DNA of 64,000 bases from an uncultured Allobosea sp. (GCF_945957345.1 NZ_CAMFKW010000002.1:62001-126000), one strand, 5' to 3'; counted from the stretch's first letter, positions 43,903-53,700 are shown. The notes: generated from the letters alone by a model not told the origin. Numbers and translations are program-made.

Positions 43903-44369
43903 TGCGCCGCCTCGTCCTGGCCCTGCTCGCCGTTCTGGCCCTTCCAGCGCTCGCGCCGGCGTCCGAACGGCTGAGCGGCGAGGCGATCGAGCGCGCCTTC
44001 CGCGGCAACACGGTCTCCGGCCGCTACACCAATGGCGGCTTCTTCACGGAGTATCACGATCCCAATGGCCAGGCGCTCGGCCATAACGGCTGGCAGCCCA
44101 ACACCGACGCTTGCTGGATCACCAAGCCGGACCGCATTTGCTATTATTACGGCCCGCCGAGCGACCGGACGGTGCATTGCTTTTCGGTCGAGATGAGCGG
44201 CGATCTCTATGTTCTGCGCAACAGCGGCAACGGCATGGTCAACGCGCTGGCCAAGGTCGAGCTCGGCAACCCTCGCAACCACACCGATAACGGCACGCCC
44301 TGGTACTGCGACGGGCTGATCTCGCGGGCGCCCGGACCGCCGATGAGCCGGAAGCTGGCACAGCGTTGA
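43902..44369 (+). CDS. Exported protein of unknown function, first of a tandem pair
   Basis: This is a 155-residue protein with a signal peptide (LALLAVLALPALAPASE). The mature part has the pattern NTVSGRYTN, EYHDPNG, GHNGW, NTDACWITKPD, CYYYGPP and WYCDGLISRAPG, with four conserved Cys positions that could form two disulfides. I do not recognise the family. Its ATG overlaps the GST stop by one base (TGATG), and its own stop overlaps the next gene in the same way. The next gene encodes a paralogue of identical length. Confidence 0.82.
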   Translation: MRRLVLALLAVLALPALAPASERLSGEAIERAFRGNTVSGRYTNGGFFTEYHDPNGQALGHNGWQPNTDACWITKPDRICYYYGPPSDRTVHCFSVEMSGDLYVLRNSGNGMVNALAKVELGNPRNHTDNGTPWYCDGLISRAPGPPMSRKLAQR

Positions 44370-44836
44370 TGGCCCGGCTGGTAGGCATAGCAGCCGTTGC
44401 GCTGGGACTGATCGCAGCGACGCCGGCGATGGCAGTCGAGCGGTTGACCGGCGATCAGATCAAGCAGCTTTTCGAGGGCAACACTGTCTCGGGCCGCTAT
44501 TCCCGTAGCAACCTGCCGTTCAGCGAATATCATCACCCAGACGGCCGGGCGAGCGGGCATAATCGCCATGTGACCAACACCGACGCCTGCTGGATCACGA
44601 CGCCGGATGCCGTATGCTACTATTACGGTCCGCAGGAGACGCGCCGCACCTATTGCTTCACCATCGAGACCAGCGGCGACCTGATCGTCATCCGCAACCG
44701 CCCGAGCGGACGCATCAACGGCCTGGCGCGTATCGAGAAGGGCGATCCCAACAATTACGCCGCGAAGAAGTCCGACTGGGTTTGCGACGGCCTGATCTCG
44801 CAGGCGCCGGGTCGATCGCGTCTGGCGCGTCGATGA
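44369..44836 (+). CDS. Exported protein of unknown function, second of a tandem pair
   Basis: This 155-residue paralogue of the preceding gene has signal peptide AAVALGLIAATPAMAVE and shares the framework ERLTGDQIKQLFEGNTVSGRY, NTDACWITTPD, CYYYGP, CFTIETSGDL and VCDGLISQAPG. All four Cys are retained. Identity between the two mature proteins is about half by eye, so the duplication is old. TGATG joins it to the preceding gene and ATGA to the following one. No catalytic motif is evident. Confidence 0.82.
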   Translation: MARLVGIAAVALGLIAATPAMAVERLTGDQIKQLFEGNTVSGRYSRSNLPFSEYHHPDGRASGHNRHVTNTDACWITTPDAVCYYYGPQETRRTYCFTIETSGDLIVIRNRPSGRINGLARIEKGDPNNYAAKKSDWVCDGLISQAPGRSRLARR

Positions 44837-45459
44837 GCCCGGAGGAGACGCTTGACGAGGTGCTGGCGGAGCTGCGTGCCTGCCGCATCTGTCGCGATGC
44901 GCCGCTCTACCTGCCCCCGCTGCCGCATCAGCCGCGCCCGGTCATCCAGGCTTCCGCGACGGCACGGATCTGTATCGCAGGTCAGGCGCCGGGCACGCGT
45001 GTCCATGCCAGCGGCCGACCGTTCACCGATCCGTCCGGCGTGCGCCTGCGCAACTGGCTCGGCATGGACGAGACGGTCTTCTACGATGCGGCGAAGGTCG
45101 CGGTCGTGCCGATGGGCCATTGCTTCCCTGGCCTCGATGCGAAGGGCGGCGACAAGCCGCCGCGGCGGGAATGCGCGCCGGCCTGGCGAGAGCGCGTCTT
45201 CGCGGCGCTACCCCGGATCGAGCTCGTGCTGGCGATCGGGCGCTATGCCCAGAGCTGGCATCTCGGCCCGAAAGAGGCGGCCAATCTCTCCGCGACCGTC
45301 GCGAACTGGCGCGAAATCCTCGCCCGGCCGGTCTTTCCGCGCGTCCTGCCGCTGCCGCACCCGTCCTGGCGCAACAATGCCTGGCTCAAGCGCAACCCCT
45401 GGTTCGAGGCTGAGCTTCTGCCCGTCCTGCGTCAGGAAGTGGCGCGATTGCTGGGATAA
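44833..45459 (+). CDS. Uracil-DNA-glycosylase-family protein
   Basis: This 208-residue protein has the UDG fold typical of family 4/5-like enzymes. Motif 1 is seen as CIAGQAPGTRVHASGRPFTD and motif 2 as PLPHPSWRN near the C-terminus. The N-terminal CRICRD and a lone later Cys are weaker than the four-Cys Fe-S pattern of family 4 enzymes. The acting residue cannot be assigned by eye. It ends the four-gene coupled run and is convergent with the next gene. Confidence 0.85.
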   Translation: MSPEETLDEVLAELRACRICRDAPLYLPPLPHQPRPVIQASATARICIAGQAPGTRVHASGRPFTDPSGVRLRNWLGMDETVFYDAAKVAVVPMGHCFPGLDAKGGDKPPRRECAPAWRERVFAALPRIELVLAIGRYAQSWHLGPKEAANLSATVANWREILARPVFPRVLPLPHPSWRNNAWLKRNPWFEAELLPVLRQEVARLLG

Positions 45460-45468
45460 ACCGGGCGA

Positions 45469-45852
45469 TCAGTAGCGGAAGGGGCTGGAATCGAGGCCGC
45501 GATTGACCTGGCCGCGCACGCTGAGCACCGAGCGGACAGGGCCCATCGTGGTCTCGCCGCGGCTTTCGAGATAGACCATGCCGTCGGTCCGGGTGCCGGT
45601 GCCGTTATGCGAACTCTTGCCGAACTCTGCGCGAACCGCTCCGCCGGCCTTGACGCAGAACTGGGAGCCCTCCACCCGGACGAAGCCCGCGCCATATTCG
45701 GGGCAGGGGCGGGCGGCGGAGCCGGATTTCGCGGCAGGCTTCGCCGGGGAGGCGTAGGGCTCTGTCTTCCGTGGCAGCGGCTGGCCGATCGACTGCGCCG
45801 AGGCTGCCGTCGCAAGGCCGGTCAGGAGCAAGGCAAGAGTGGTGCGGAGCAT
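45469..45852 (-). CDS. Short exported protein resembling the N-terminus of Rhizobiales porins
   Basis: This 127-residue protein has a signal peptide (LALLLTGLATAASAQS). The segment PCPEYGAGFVRVEGSQFCVK then AGGAVRAEFG matches the conserved opening of alphaproteobacterial porins (CxxYGxGFxxxxGxxxCxxxGGxVRxE), including the Cys pair. A full porin would have 350-550 residues, so this is either a minimal porin-like protein or a truncated descendant. It ends cleanly in VRGQVNRGLDSSPFRY, which suggests a real, short gene product. Confidence 0.75.
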   Translation of the reverse strand: MLRTTLALLLTGLATAASAQSIGQPLPRKTEPYASPAKPAAKSGSAARPCPEYGAGFVRVEGSQFCVKAGGAVRAEFGKSSHNGTGTRTDGMVYLESRGETTMGPVRSVLSVRGQVNRGLDSSPFRY

Positions 45853-45935
45853 TGGCTGAAATCCGTGGCGACGGTTCCCGATACTGAGCCAGCAAGGCGC
45901 AGTTATGGCAAGATCGAACGGCCCGGCCGCCCTAC

Positions 45936-45960
45936 GGAAAAACCCCGGCTTGCGCCGGGG
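45936..45960 (-). terminator. Orphan intrinsic terminator
   Basis: Read on the minus strand, the stem ccccggc / gccgggg with a 4-base loop is followed directly by a GTTTTTCC T-run. It lies ~190 bases downstream of the dctP terminator without an intervening gene, so it ends either read-through or a separate short RNA. Confidence 0.75.
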
Positions 45961-46152
45961 TGAGTATCCCTCGCGCTGCAGGCTCCGTTGGATCGGAGCT
46001 GGTTCGAAACGCGCAAGCGGATCGGGAAACTCTCGGCCTGCGCTGTGGTCAGCGCAAGCTCTATCCACATGGCGATCATGCAGATTTGTCATGATTCGGC
46101 TGGGGGTTTCGCCGCAACGCGATCGATGGCGTTGTCGGCATCCACCATTGAC

Positions 46153-46179
46153 GAAAAAGGCCCGGCTCGCGCCGGGCCT
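46153..46179 (-). terminator. Intrinsic terminator of the TRAP binding-protein gene
   Basis: On the minus strand a 9-base stem aggcccggc / gccgggcct with a 4-base loop is followed by five T residues. It lies 26 bases after the stop codon of the gene at 46205-47290. Confidence 0.85.
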
Positions 46180-46204
46180 CATGCAGAAATCGCGGCGCGC
46201 GCAA

Positions 46205-47290
<1,086 letters not shown>

Positions 47291-47477
47291 CTAGGCACTC
47301 TCCTCGGATGTTGGCGGGTGCGGGCGTTTCGAAACAGCTTCTGCCGCCCGGCGTTCGGAATCGGGTTGTAGCGAATGGATTTTCGAAGCGCGAGGGATTT
47401 CATCGCCGATTCTTGCGACTTTCGGCTAGTTTTGGCCGCTGTCTTGGCGTGCCTCTGCATGGGTGGTTAAAGCGGTC

Positions 47478-47990
47478 ATGATCGAGACACCGAATCTCAG
47501 CCTGCGCCGCCCCGAGATCGACGATCTCGACGCCATCCACGCGATGCGCAGCGACCTTGCGGTGGTCCGTTTCCTCGGCGGCCGGGCGCTCAGCCGCGAG
47601 GAGGCCTGGCATCGGCTGACCCGCATCGTCGGCCACTGGACGCTGCGTGGCTACGGCCTGTTCGCGGTGGTCGAAAAAAGCAGCGGCGCCCTGGTGGGGG
47701 AGGTCGGCCTGTTCGACGGTTGCCGGGGCCTGTCTCCGGATTTCGACAATGCGCCGGAGGCTGGATGGATCCTGGCGAGCGGAGCGCACGGCAAGGGCTA
47801 CGCTGGGGAGGCTGCCGCCGCCGCCCATCGCTGGTTCGCCGCGACCCATGGCGAAAGGCGCAGCGTCTGCATCATCGCGCCTGAGAATCTCGCCTCCTTC
47901 CGGGTAGCGCAGAAGCTCGGCTACAAGAGCTTCGGGCAGGTCGATTACCAGGACAGACCGGTCACGATGCTCGAGCGCGTTCCCGGCTGA
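47478..47990 (+). CDS. GNAT-family acetyltransferase, RimJ/RimL type
   Basis: This 170-residue acetyltransferase has LSLRRPEIDDLDAIHAMRSD at the start, AGWILASGAHGKGYAGEAAA as the acetyl-CoA loop and ENLASFRVAQKLGYKSFG near the end, the standard RimJ/RimL pattern. The target could be a protein N-terminus or a small amine. A GTG at 47463 would add five residues. It is followed 25 bases later by the agmatinase gene in the same direction. Confidence 0.92.
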   Translation: MIETPNLSLRRPEIDDLDAIHAMRSDLAVVRFLGGRALSREEAWHRLTRIVGHWTLRGYGLFAVVEKSSGALVGEVGLFDGCRGLSPDFDNAPEAGWILASGAHGKGYAGEAAAAAHRWFAATHGERRSVCIIAPENLASFRVAQKLGYKSFGQVDYQDRPVTMLERVPG

Positions 47991-48014
47991 CGGACCGGTG
48001 TAGGGAGAATTCGC

Positions 48015-49067
48015 ATGGACCAGGACAAGCTCGCCAAGCTGCGCCAGCGCTATGTCGGCACCGGCGGCGGCGACATTCATGATCCGCATTTCGCCCGGGT
48101 GGCCGCGGCCCAATTCACCGGCGACAAGCGCAAATGGCCCTTCGCCGATGTCGCGACCTTCCTCAGTGCGCCCTACCGCCCCGATGCCCTGACGGCGTCC
48201 GGCCTCGGCGGCCTCGATGTCGCGATCATCGGTGTGCCCATGGATCTCGGCGTCACCAACCGCGCCGGCGCGCGCCTTGGCCCGCGCGCGGTGCGCGCCA
48301 TCGAGCGCATGGGGCCGATGGATCATGCGCTGGGCACCGCGCCCTTCACCATGCTCAAGGCGGCGGATATCGGCGACGTGCCGTTCCGCTCGCGCTATTC
48401 GCTGGAAAGCTGCCACGAGGATATCGAGGCGACCTTCAGGACGATCGTCGAGGCCGGCGTCTCGCCGCTCGCCGTCGGCGGTGACCACTCGATCACCTAT
48501 TCGATCCTGAAGGCGGTGGGGGCGAAGCGCCCGGTCGGCATGGTTCATATCGACGCTCATTGCGATACGTCGGGCCCCTATGAAGGCTCCAAGTTCCATC
48601 ATGGCGGGCCGTTCCGCCAGGCCGTGCTCGACGGCGTGCTCGACCCCGAGCGCGTGATCCAGATCGGCATCCGCGGCGGCGCCGAATATCTCTGGGAGTT
48701 CTCCTACGAATCCGGGATGACGGTCATCCACGCCAACGAGGTCGACGATCTCGGTCTCGACGCGGTGATCGCGAAGGCCCTCGCCGTGATCGGCGACGGG
48801 CCGACCTATGTCTCCTTCGATGTCGATTCGCTTGATCCCGGCTTCGCACCCGGCACGGGAACGCCGGAGGTCGGTGGCTTGAGCCCGCGCGAAGCCCTTG
48901 CGATCCTGCGCGCGCTGAAGGGACGCGACATCGTGGCAGCGGATGTCGTAGAAGTCGCCCCGCAATACGACGCGACCAGCAATACGGCGCAGTGCGCGGC
49001 GCAGGTGCTCTTCACCGAGCTCTGCCTCCTCGCCGAAGCGCGCGCCTTGGGAAAAGGAAGACCATGA
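48015..49067 (+). CDS. speB: Agmatinase (ureohydrolase family)
   Basis: This 350-residue Mn-dependent enzyme hydrolyses agmatine or a related guanidino compound to the amine plus urea. All metal-binding blocks are present: VGGDHSITYSIL, MVHIDAHCDTSGPYEGSKF and VSFDVDSLDPGFAPGTGTPE. The EPF-like loop GGLSPREALAILRAL is conserved. Because this family also contains guanidinobutyrase and related enzymes, the exact substrate is uncertain. AGGGAGAATTCGC precedes the ATG. Its stop overlaps the ATG of the next gene (ATGA). Confidence 0.9.
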   Translation: MDQDKLAKLRQRYVGTGGGDIHDPHFARVAAAQFTGDKRKWPFADVATFLSAPYRPDALTASGLGGLDVAIIGVPMDLGVTNRAGARLGPRAVRAIERMGPMDHALGTAPFTMLKAADIGDVPFRSRYSLESCHEDIEATFRTIVEAGVSPLAVGGDHSITYSILKAVGAKRPVGMVHIDAHCDTSGPYEGSKFHHGGPFRQAVLDGVLDPERVIQIGIRGGAEYLWEFSYESGMTVIHANEVDDLGLDAVIAKALAVIGDGPTYVSFDVDSLDPGFAPGTGTPEVGGLSPREALAILRALKGRDIVAADVVEVAPQYDATSNTAQCAAQVLFTELCLLAEARALGKGRP

Positions 49068-49843
49068 TTCGGATTCGATCGATCGCGCGGATCGCCGCGA
49101 TGGCCGGGCTGTGCCTGCTCGCCCCCGCCGCGCGCGCCGAGTTGCCGGCCAACGGAAAGGCCTATCACGACGCCGCTTTCGCTTCCGTCGAATCGCTGCT
49201 CAAGCTGTACAACGGCAAGCCGACCCTGCCGCGTCTGTCGGATCCGGTCGACGGCAAGGTCCTGGCCGATGTCTGGAATGTGCCGGCCATTCTCGGAAAG
49301 CCGCCCTATCCCGCGGAGAATCTGTCGGCGCTGCTCGACATCATCGAGAAGCAGGCGCGTATCCTGCAGGCTTATGCGCTGTTCTCGCCGCAGCCGGGCC
49401 GGAAGCAGCCGGACCAGGCGGCGAATGCGGTCGAGTTCCAGGATGAACTGACCCGCGGGCGTGTTTTCCTGCTCCAGGCCGTCGGCGGCGCCTCGTCGGC
49501 GCTCTACGATTTCGCGTCCAATCTGCAGGAGGCGGACAAGACGGAGGCCCGGGTAAAGGGCTTGCGGCAGATGCGGCTCGGCCTTCAGGAGATCGTCGTG
49601 GGCTCCGCGCTGGCACTGCGCGGCACAGGTCTGCGCGATCCGAATCGCCTGCTGATCGCGCGGGCCTTCGCGGAGAATGCCGCGGGCATCGCCGCTTCGC
49701 TGACGCCGCCGGACCGCAATGCGCTCGTCAGCGCGCTCCAGGGGGTGAGCCCGTCCCTGAAGCCGGATGCGCAGAAGGCGATCGCGGATTTTGCCGCCAC
49801 GATAGCCGCCACCCCTTGTGAAGGCTTCTGCACGGTCAACTGA
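49064..49843 (+). CDS. Exported protein of unknown function coupled to agmatinase
   Basis: This 259-residue protein has a signal peptide (AAMAGLCLLAPAARAELP). The mature protein is predicted mostly helical and ends with a Cys pair (CEGFCTVN), possibly a disulfide. Its ATG overlaps the agmatinase stop by four bases, indicating translational coupling. I do not recognise the family. The periplasmic location next to a cytosolic ureohydrolase is odd and suggests a role in sensing or supply of the guanidino substrate, which is inference only. Confidence 0.78.
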   Translation: MIRIRSIARIAAMAGLCLLAPAARAELPANGKAYHDAAFASVESLLKLYNGKPTLPRLSDPVDGKVLADVWNVPAILGKPPYPAENLSALLDIIEKQARILQAYALFSPQPGRKQPDQAANAVEFQDELTRGRVFLLQAVGGASSALYDFASNLQEADKTEARVKGLRQMRLGLQEIVVGSALALRGTGLRDPNRLLIARAFAENAAGIAASLTPPDRNALVSALQGVSPSLKPDAQKAIADFAATIAATPCEGFCTVN

Positions 49844-49890
49844 GCCGTGCCGGTCGTCGATCCCGATCGGGGCGCGGCGATCCGGGGCTT

Positions 49891-50649
49891 TCAGGGCTTG
49901 GCAGCCAGCCAGATCACATGCCGTGCGCCGCCGCCGGTGCGACGGGCGCGGGCCGTGACCTCCTCGGTGGCGAAGCCGGCCTGGCGCAGGCGCCGGTTGA
50001 AGCCATGGTCGGGGCCCGAGGACCAGACCGCGAGAATGCCGCCGGGCCGCAGCGCGGCCTTGGCGGCGTGCAGCCCCGCTGCTCCGTAAAGCTGGTCGTT
50101 GCCGGCGACGGTGAGCCCCTCCGGGCCGTTATCGACATCGAGCAGGATGGCGTCACGGCTCCCCGTGCCGGCGGTGATCGCCGCGGCGACATCCGTGACG
50201 CTCACCCGCACGCGGGGATCGTCGAGGCAACCGCCAAACACCGCCGCCATCGGCCCGCGCGCCCAGGCGACCACCGCGGGAATCAATTCGGCCACCTCCA
50301 CCTGCGCATCCGCCGGCAGCTTGGCGAGCGCGGCCCGCAACGTGAAGCCCATTCCCAGCCCGCCGATCAGGATGCGCGGTTGCCGCCGCTGTCCGAGGCG
50401 ATCGCAAACCAGCGTCGCCAGCGCTTCCTCCGAGCCGCTGAGGCGGCTGTTCATCAGCTCGTTGCTGCCGAGCATGATCGAGAATTCGCTGCCGCGCTGC
50501 TTCAACCGGAGATCGCCGCTGCCATCCGGCAAGGCCGCGGTGTCGAGGGTGGTCCAGGGTATCACGTCGCTCTCGCCTGTCTGGGAAGCCGCCTTATAGC
50601 CTATTCGTGCCGATCGCCCGGATGGCAAAGTGATATGCGTAGGCTGCAT
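49891..50649 (-). CDS. Spermidine-synthase-like methyltransferase-fold protein
   Basis: This 252-residue protein has the Rossmann fold of polyamine aminopropyltransferases. Motif I is ILIGGLGMGFTLRAALAKLP, followed by VEVAELIPAVVAWARGPM, and DAILLDVDNGPEGLTV occupies the place of the catalytic Asp region. In true spermidine synthases this region reads DSTDP; here it is DVDNGPEG, as in the large group of short spermidine-synthase-like proteins of uncertain activity. It is convergent with the agmatinase pair, so polyamine metabolism is a possible link. Confidence 0.8.
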   Translation of the reverse strand: MQPTHITLPSGRSARIGYKAASQTGESDVIPWTTLDTAALPDGSGDLRLKQRGSEFSIMLGSNELMNSRLSGSEEALATLVCDRLGQRRQPRILIGGLGMGFTLRAALAKLPADAQVEVAELIPAVVAWARGPMAAVFGGCLDDPRVRVSVTDVAAAITAGTGSRDAILLDVDNGPEGLTVAGNDQLYGAAGLHAAKAALRPGGILAVWSSGPDHGFNRRLRQAGFATEEVTARARRTGGGARHVIWLAAKP

Positions 50650-50744
50650 GAAATATCGCCATTCATAGCGTTGATCGAGCGCTGGAGCATGGCTATTTCA
50701 TGTTGCGCCGCAGCATTGTCGCTGCCCTTCCGTGAAAGCTCGCT

Positions 50745-51947
50745 ATGACGCTCGCCGCGAACGATCGCAGCCTGGATGCATCGCTATCCGCTCATGCGCC
50801 CGCTTCGGCAGGGCTCGTGCTGCTCGCGCTCGCAATGGGCGGTTTCTCCATCGGCACCACGGAATTCGCGTCGATGAGCCTGCTGCCGTATTTCTCGGCA
50901 GGACTCGGCGTCGACGAGCCGACCGCCGGGCATGTCATCAGCATCTACGCGCTCGGCGTCGTCGTCGGCGCGCCGCTGATCGCCGTGCTGGCGGCGCGGA
51001 TCCCGCGGCGCACGCTGCTGATCGGGTTGATGGGTGTCTTCGCGCTCGGCAACGGCTTGAGCGCGCTCGCCCCGAGCTATCACTGGATGCTGGCCTTCCG
51101 CTTCCTGAGCGGCCTGCCGCATGGCGCCTATTTCGGCGTCGCCGCCCTGGTCGCGGCGTCGCTCTCGGCCCCGAATCGCCGAGCGCAGTCGGTTGCGCGT
51201 GTCATGCTCGGCCTGACGGTGGCGACGATTCTCGGTGTCCCCGTCGCAAGCTGGACGGGGCAGGTGCTGGGCTGGCGCTCGGGCTTCGCCATCGTCGCAG
51301 GGCTCGCTCTGCTGACGGCTCTCCTGATCGCCCTGTTTGCGCCGCGTGACACGGTGCAACCGGGCGCGAGCCCGTTACGGGAGCTCGGTGCGCTGAAGCG
51401 CCGGCAGGTCTGGCTGACGCTGGCGACGGGTGCAATCGGCTTCGGCGGCCTCTTCGCCGTCTACACCTATGTCGCTTCCACGCTGATGGCGGTGACCCAG
51501 GTTTCGCCGGCGCTCGTGCCGGTCGTTCTCGCGATCTTCGGCCTGGGGCTGACGGCCGGCACGCTCTTCGCTGGCTGGGCGGCGGACAGGGCGCTCGTTC
51601 CGGCAACGGCGGCGCTGCTCCTCTGGAGCGCCTTTTGGCTCGCGGCCTTTCCCTTCGCGGCCGGCAATATCTGGGCGGTCTCGCTGGTCATCTTCATGAT
51701 CGGCAGCGGCGGCGGGCTCGGTGCCATGCTGCAGACGCGCCTGATGGATGTGGCCGAAGACGCGCAGACGCTGGCAGCGGCGCTCAACCACAGCGCCTTC
51801 AACACCGCCAATGCACTCGGCCCCTGGCTCGGAGGCATGGCGATCGCCGCCGGCTACGGCTGGACCTCGACAGGTTGGGTCGGGGCGGCGCTGGCGCTCG
51901 GCGGCCTCGGCATCTGGCTCATCGCGGTTCTCGACGCCCGCCGCTGA
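50745..51947 (+). CDS. MFS drug/sugar efflux transporter, DHA1 family
   Basis: This 400-residue inner-membrane transporter has 12 predicted helices. It opens with LLALAMGGFSIGTTEFASMS (the AraJ/YdhP-type G-TTEF motif), has the loop 2-3 ARIPRRTLLIGLMGVFALGN, and motif C as GLTVATILGVPVASWTGQ. Such proteins export drugs, sugars or amino acids; the substrate is unknown. It is followed by a weak gccggg/cccggc hairpin (51955-51971) and then a separate ABC transporter set. Confidence 0.9.
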   Translation: MTLAANDRSLDASLSAHAPASAGLVLLALAMGGFSIGTTEFASMSLLPYFSAGLGVDEPTAGHVISIYALGVVVGAPLIAVLAARIPRRTLLIGLMGVFALGNGLSALAPSYHWMLAFRFLSGLPHGAYFGVAALVAASLSAPNRRAQSVARVMLGLTVATILGVPVASWTGQVLGWRSGFAIVAGLALLTALLIALFAPRDTVQPGASPLRELGALKRRQVWLTLATGAIGFGGLFAVYTYVASTLMAVTQVSPALVPVVLAIFGLGLTAGTLFAGWAADRALVPATAALLLWSAFWLAAFPFAAGNIWAVSLVIFMIGSGGGLGAMLQTRLMDVAEDAQTLAAALNHSAFNTANALGPWLGGMAIAAGYGWTSTGWVGAALALGGLGIWLIAVLDARR

Positions 51948-52147
51948 GCCCGCTGCCGGGCATGTCCCGGCGCGATGATCCTCCGTTCTTTGGTCGTATC
52001 GCGTGCATAGCTGCTCGTTTGGGCGTGCAAGCTGCGAAAAGCTGCGTCGCGCCCTCTTGCGAGCGCGACGAAACTGCGCCCAATCTGTCGCGACAGAGCC
52101 GGACCGGGACAACAGCAAGACCGGCCGGACTGCATCGCGGAGGTTCC

Positions 52148-52921
52148 ATGAAGAGTTTCGTTCGTTTCATCGCGGCGGCGGCGTTGACGGTTGCCGGCGC
52201 GACAGGGGCGCTCGCCCAGGCCAAGGAGTGGAAGGAAATCCGGATCGGCACCGAAGGCGCCTATCCGCCCTACAACAACCTGAACGCCAAGAAGGAGCTC
52301 GAGGGCTTCGAGATCGATTACGGCAACCTGCTCTGCGAGAAGATGAAGGTGAAGTGCACCTGGGTCGTGCAGGACTGGGACGGCATCATCCCGGCGCTGC
52401 AGGCCAACAAATACGACGTCATCTTCGCCGGCATGAATGCGACCGACGAGCGCAAGAAGCAGGTCGATTTCACCACGGTCTACAGCAAGACCCCGATCTG
52501 GATGATCGGCCCGAAGAGCACGAAGTCCGACGACATCTCGCCGGCCGCGCTCAAGGGCAAGTCGATCGGTGCGCAGGGCTCGACGATCCACGCCAACTAT
52601 GTCGAGAAATTCTACAAGGACTCGACCGCGCGCCTCTACCCGACCCAGGAAGAGGCCAATCTCGACCTGCTCAACGGCCGTCTCGACTACATCGTCGCCG
52701 ACGCGCTCGCGCTGGCCGACTTCCTCAAGGGGAAGGGCAAGGATTGCTGCAAGAAGATCGCCGAGGTTAAGCGCGACGATGCCATCCACGGCCCCGGCGT
52801 CGCCGGTGCGGTCCGCAAGTCGGACGTGGCGCTCAAGGAGATGATCAGCAAGGCCATCGCCGAGACCATGGCCGACGGCTCGCACAAGAAGCTCGAGGAC
52901 AAGTGGTTCAAGTACGACTGA
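52148..52921 (+). CDS. Basic amino acid/opine-type ABC substrate-binding protein
   Basis: This 257-residue periplasmic binding protein (family 3, HisJ/ArtJ/OccT type) has a Sec signal ending ATGALAQAKEW. Ligand-site segments are IGTEGAYPPYNNLNAKKELE, DWDGIIPALQANKYD, AGMNATDERKKQVDFTTVY and SIGAQGSTIHANYVEKF. A Cys pair (KDCCKK) lies in the second lobe. This group binds lysine, arginine, ornithine or opines. Two permeases follow in the same direction after a strong stem-loop; no ATPase gene is in the cluster. Confidence 0.92.
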   Translation: MKSFVRFIAAAALTVAGATGALAQAKEWKEIRIGTEGAYPPYNNLNAKKELEGFEIDYGNLLCEKMKVKCTWVVQDWDGIIPALQANKYDVIFAGMNATDERKKQVDFTTVYSKTPIWMIGPKSTKSDDISPAALKGKSIGAQGSTIHANYVEKFYKDSTARLYPTQEEANLDLLNGRLDYIVADALALADFLKGKGKDCCKKIAEVKRDDAIHGPGVAGAVRKSDVALKEMISKAIAETMADGSHKKLEDKWFKYD

Positions 52922-52935
52922 TCTGACGATGGTCA

Positions 52936-52961
52936 CCCGCCGGCCAGTTTTGGCCGGCGGG
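52936..52961 (+). promoter_or_regulatory. Stem-loop after the amino acid binding-protein gene
   Basis: A perfect 11-base stem cccgccggcca / tggccggcggg with loop gttt lies 15 bases past the stop. No long T-run follows. It likely protects the binding-protein message or partly attenuates the downstream permeases, as with the hairpin at 10206-10242. Confidence 0.68.
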
Positions 52962-52989
52962 CTTCGGTTCCTCGCGCTCCGGCCCTTCC

Positions 52990-53700
52990 ATGTTCGACAA
53001 ATTCGCTCTGCTTGGCTTCGGTGCCGGCGGCTGGGGCTGGGCCCTGCTGCAGGGCGCCGCCAACACCATCTCGGTCGCGCTCGCGACGCTGCCCTTCGGC
53101 CTGGCGCTCGGCCTCGTCATCGCGTTGTTGAAGCGCTCCGACCATGCGATCCCGCGGGCGCTGGCGACGATCTACACCACCGTCTTCCGGGGCGTGCCGG
53201 AGCTTCTCACGCTCTACATCATCTATTTCGGCATTCAGGTCCTGATGCAGCAGGTCTGGACCGGTTTCTCCATTCCTCCCTTCGTCGCCGGCATGGTCGC
53301 GCTCGGGCTCGTGCTCGCGGCCTTTTCCAGCGAGGTCTGGGTCGGCGCGCTGAATTCGATCCAGAAGGGCCAGCGTGAGGCTGCGGCGGCATTGGGCCTG
53401 TCGAAGGCGCAGGCCTTCCGCCTCGTGGTCTTCCCGCAATTGATCCGCGTCGCTCTGCCCGGCCTCGGCAATAACTGGATGGTGCTGCTGAAGGAGACCT
53501 CGCTGATCTCGGTGATCACGCTGCAGGACATCATGTTCATCGCAACGCGGGCCAATGTCGTGACCAAGGAGCCGTTCCTGTTCTTCGGCACGGCGATGCT
53601 GCTTTACTTCTTCTTCTCGGTGATTTCCGCCTGGGGCATCGACAGGCTCGAACAGCGCACCAATCGCGGCCAGGCAGCCTTCGGCGGAGCGACGCGATGA
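52990..53700 (+). CDS. Amino acid ABC transporter permease, HisQ/OccQ type
   Basis: This 236-residue permease has ~5 helices. It carries the amino-acid-type segment TTVFRGVPELLTLYIIYFG and the EAA loop SIQKGQREAAAALGLSKAQA then FRLVVFPQ. It shares the four-base ATGA junction with the next permease. Together they would form the channel for the binding protein at 52148. Confidence 0.93.
   Translation: MFDKFALLGFGAGGWGWALLQGAANTISVALATLPFGLALGLVIALLKRSDHAIPRALATIYTTVFRGVPELLTLYIIYFGIQVLMQQVWTGFSIPPFVAGMVALGLVLAAFSSEVWVGALNSIQKGQREAAAALGLSKAQAFRLVVFPQLIRVALPGLGNNWMVLLKETSLISVITLQDIMFIATRANVVTKEPFLFFGTAMLLYFFFSVISAWGIDRLEQRTNRGQAAFGGATR

Larger units (their letters stand above)
45853..46204. other. 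352-base gap with two intrinsic terminators
   Basis: The gap lies between the porin-like gene and the TRAP binding-protein gene, both leftward. It contains the dctP-type terminator at 46153-46179 and a second one at 45941-45960 with no protein gene between them. No tRNA fold or known RNA could be recognised in the ~190 bases between the terminators. Confidence 0.55.

Noticed and set aside
46005..46030. ggttcgaa resembling a tRNA T-loop
   Set aside because: Neither strand allows a T-stem, an anticodon arm and an acceptor stem around it.
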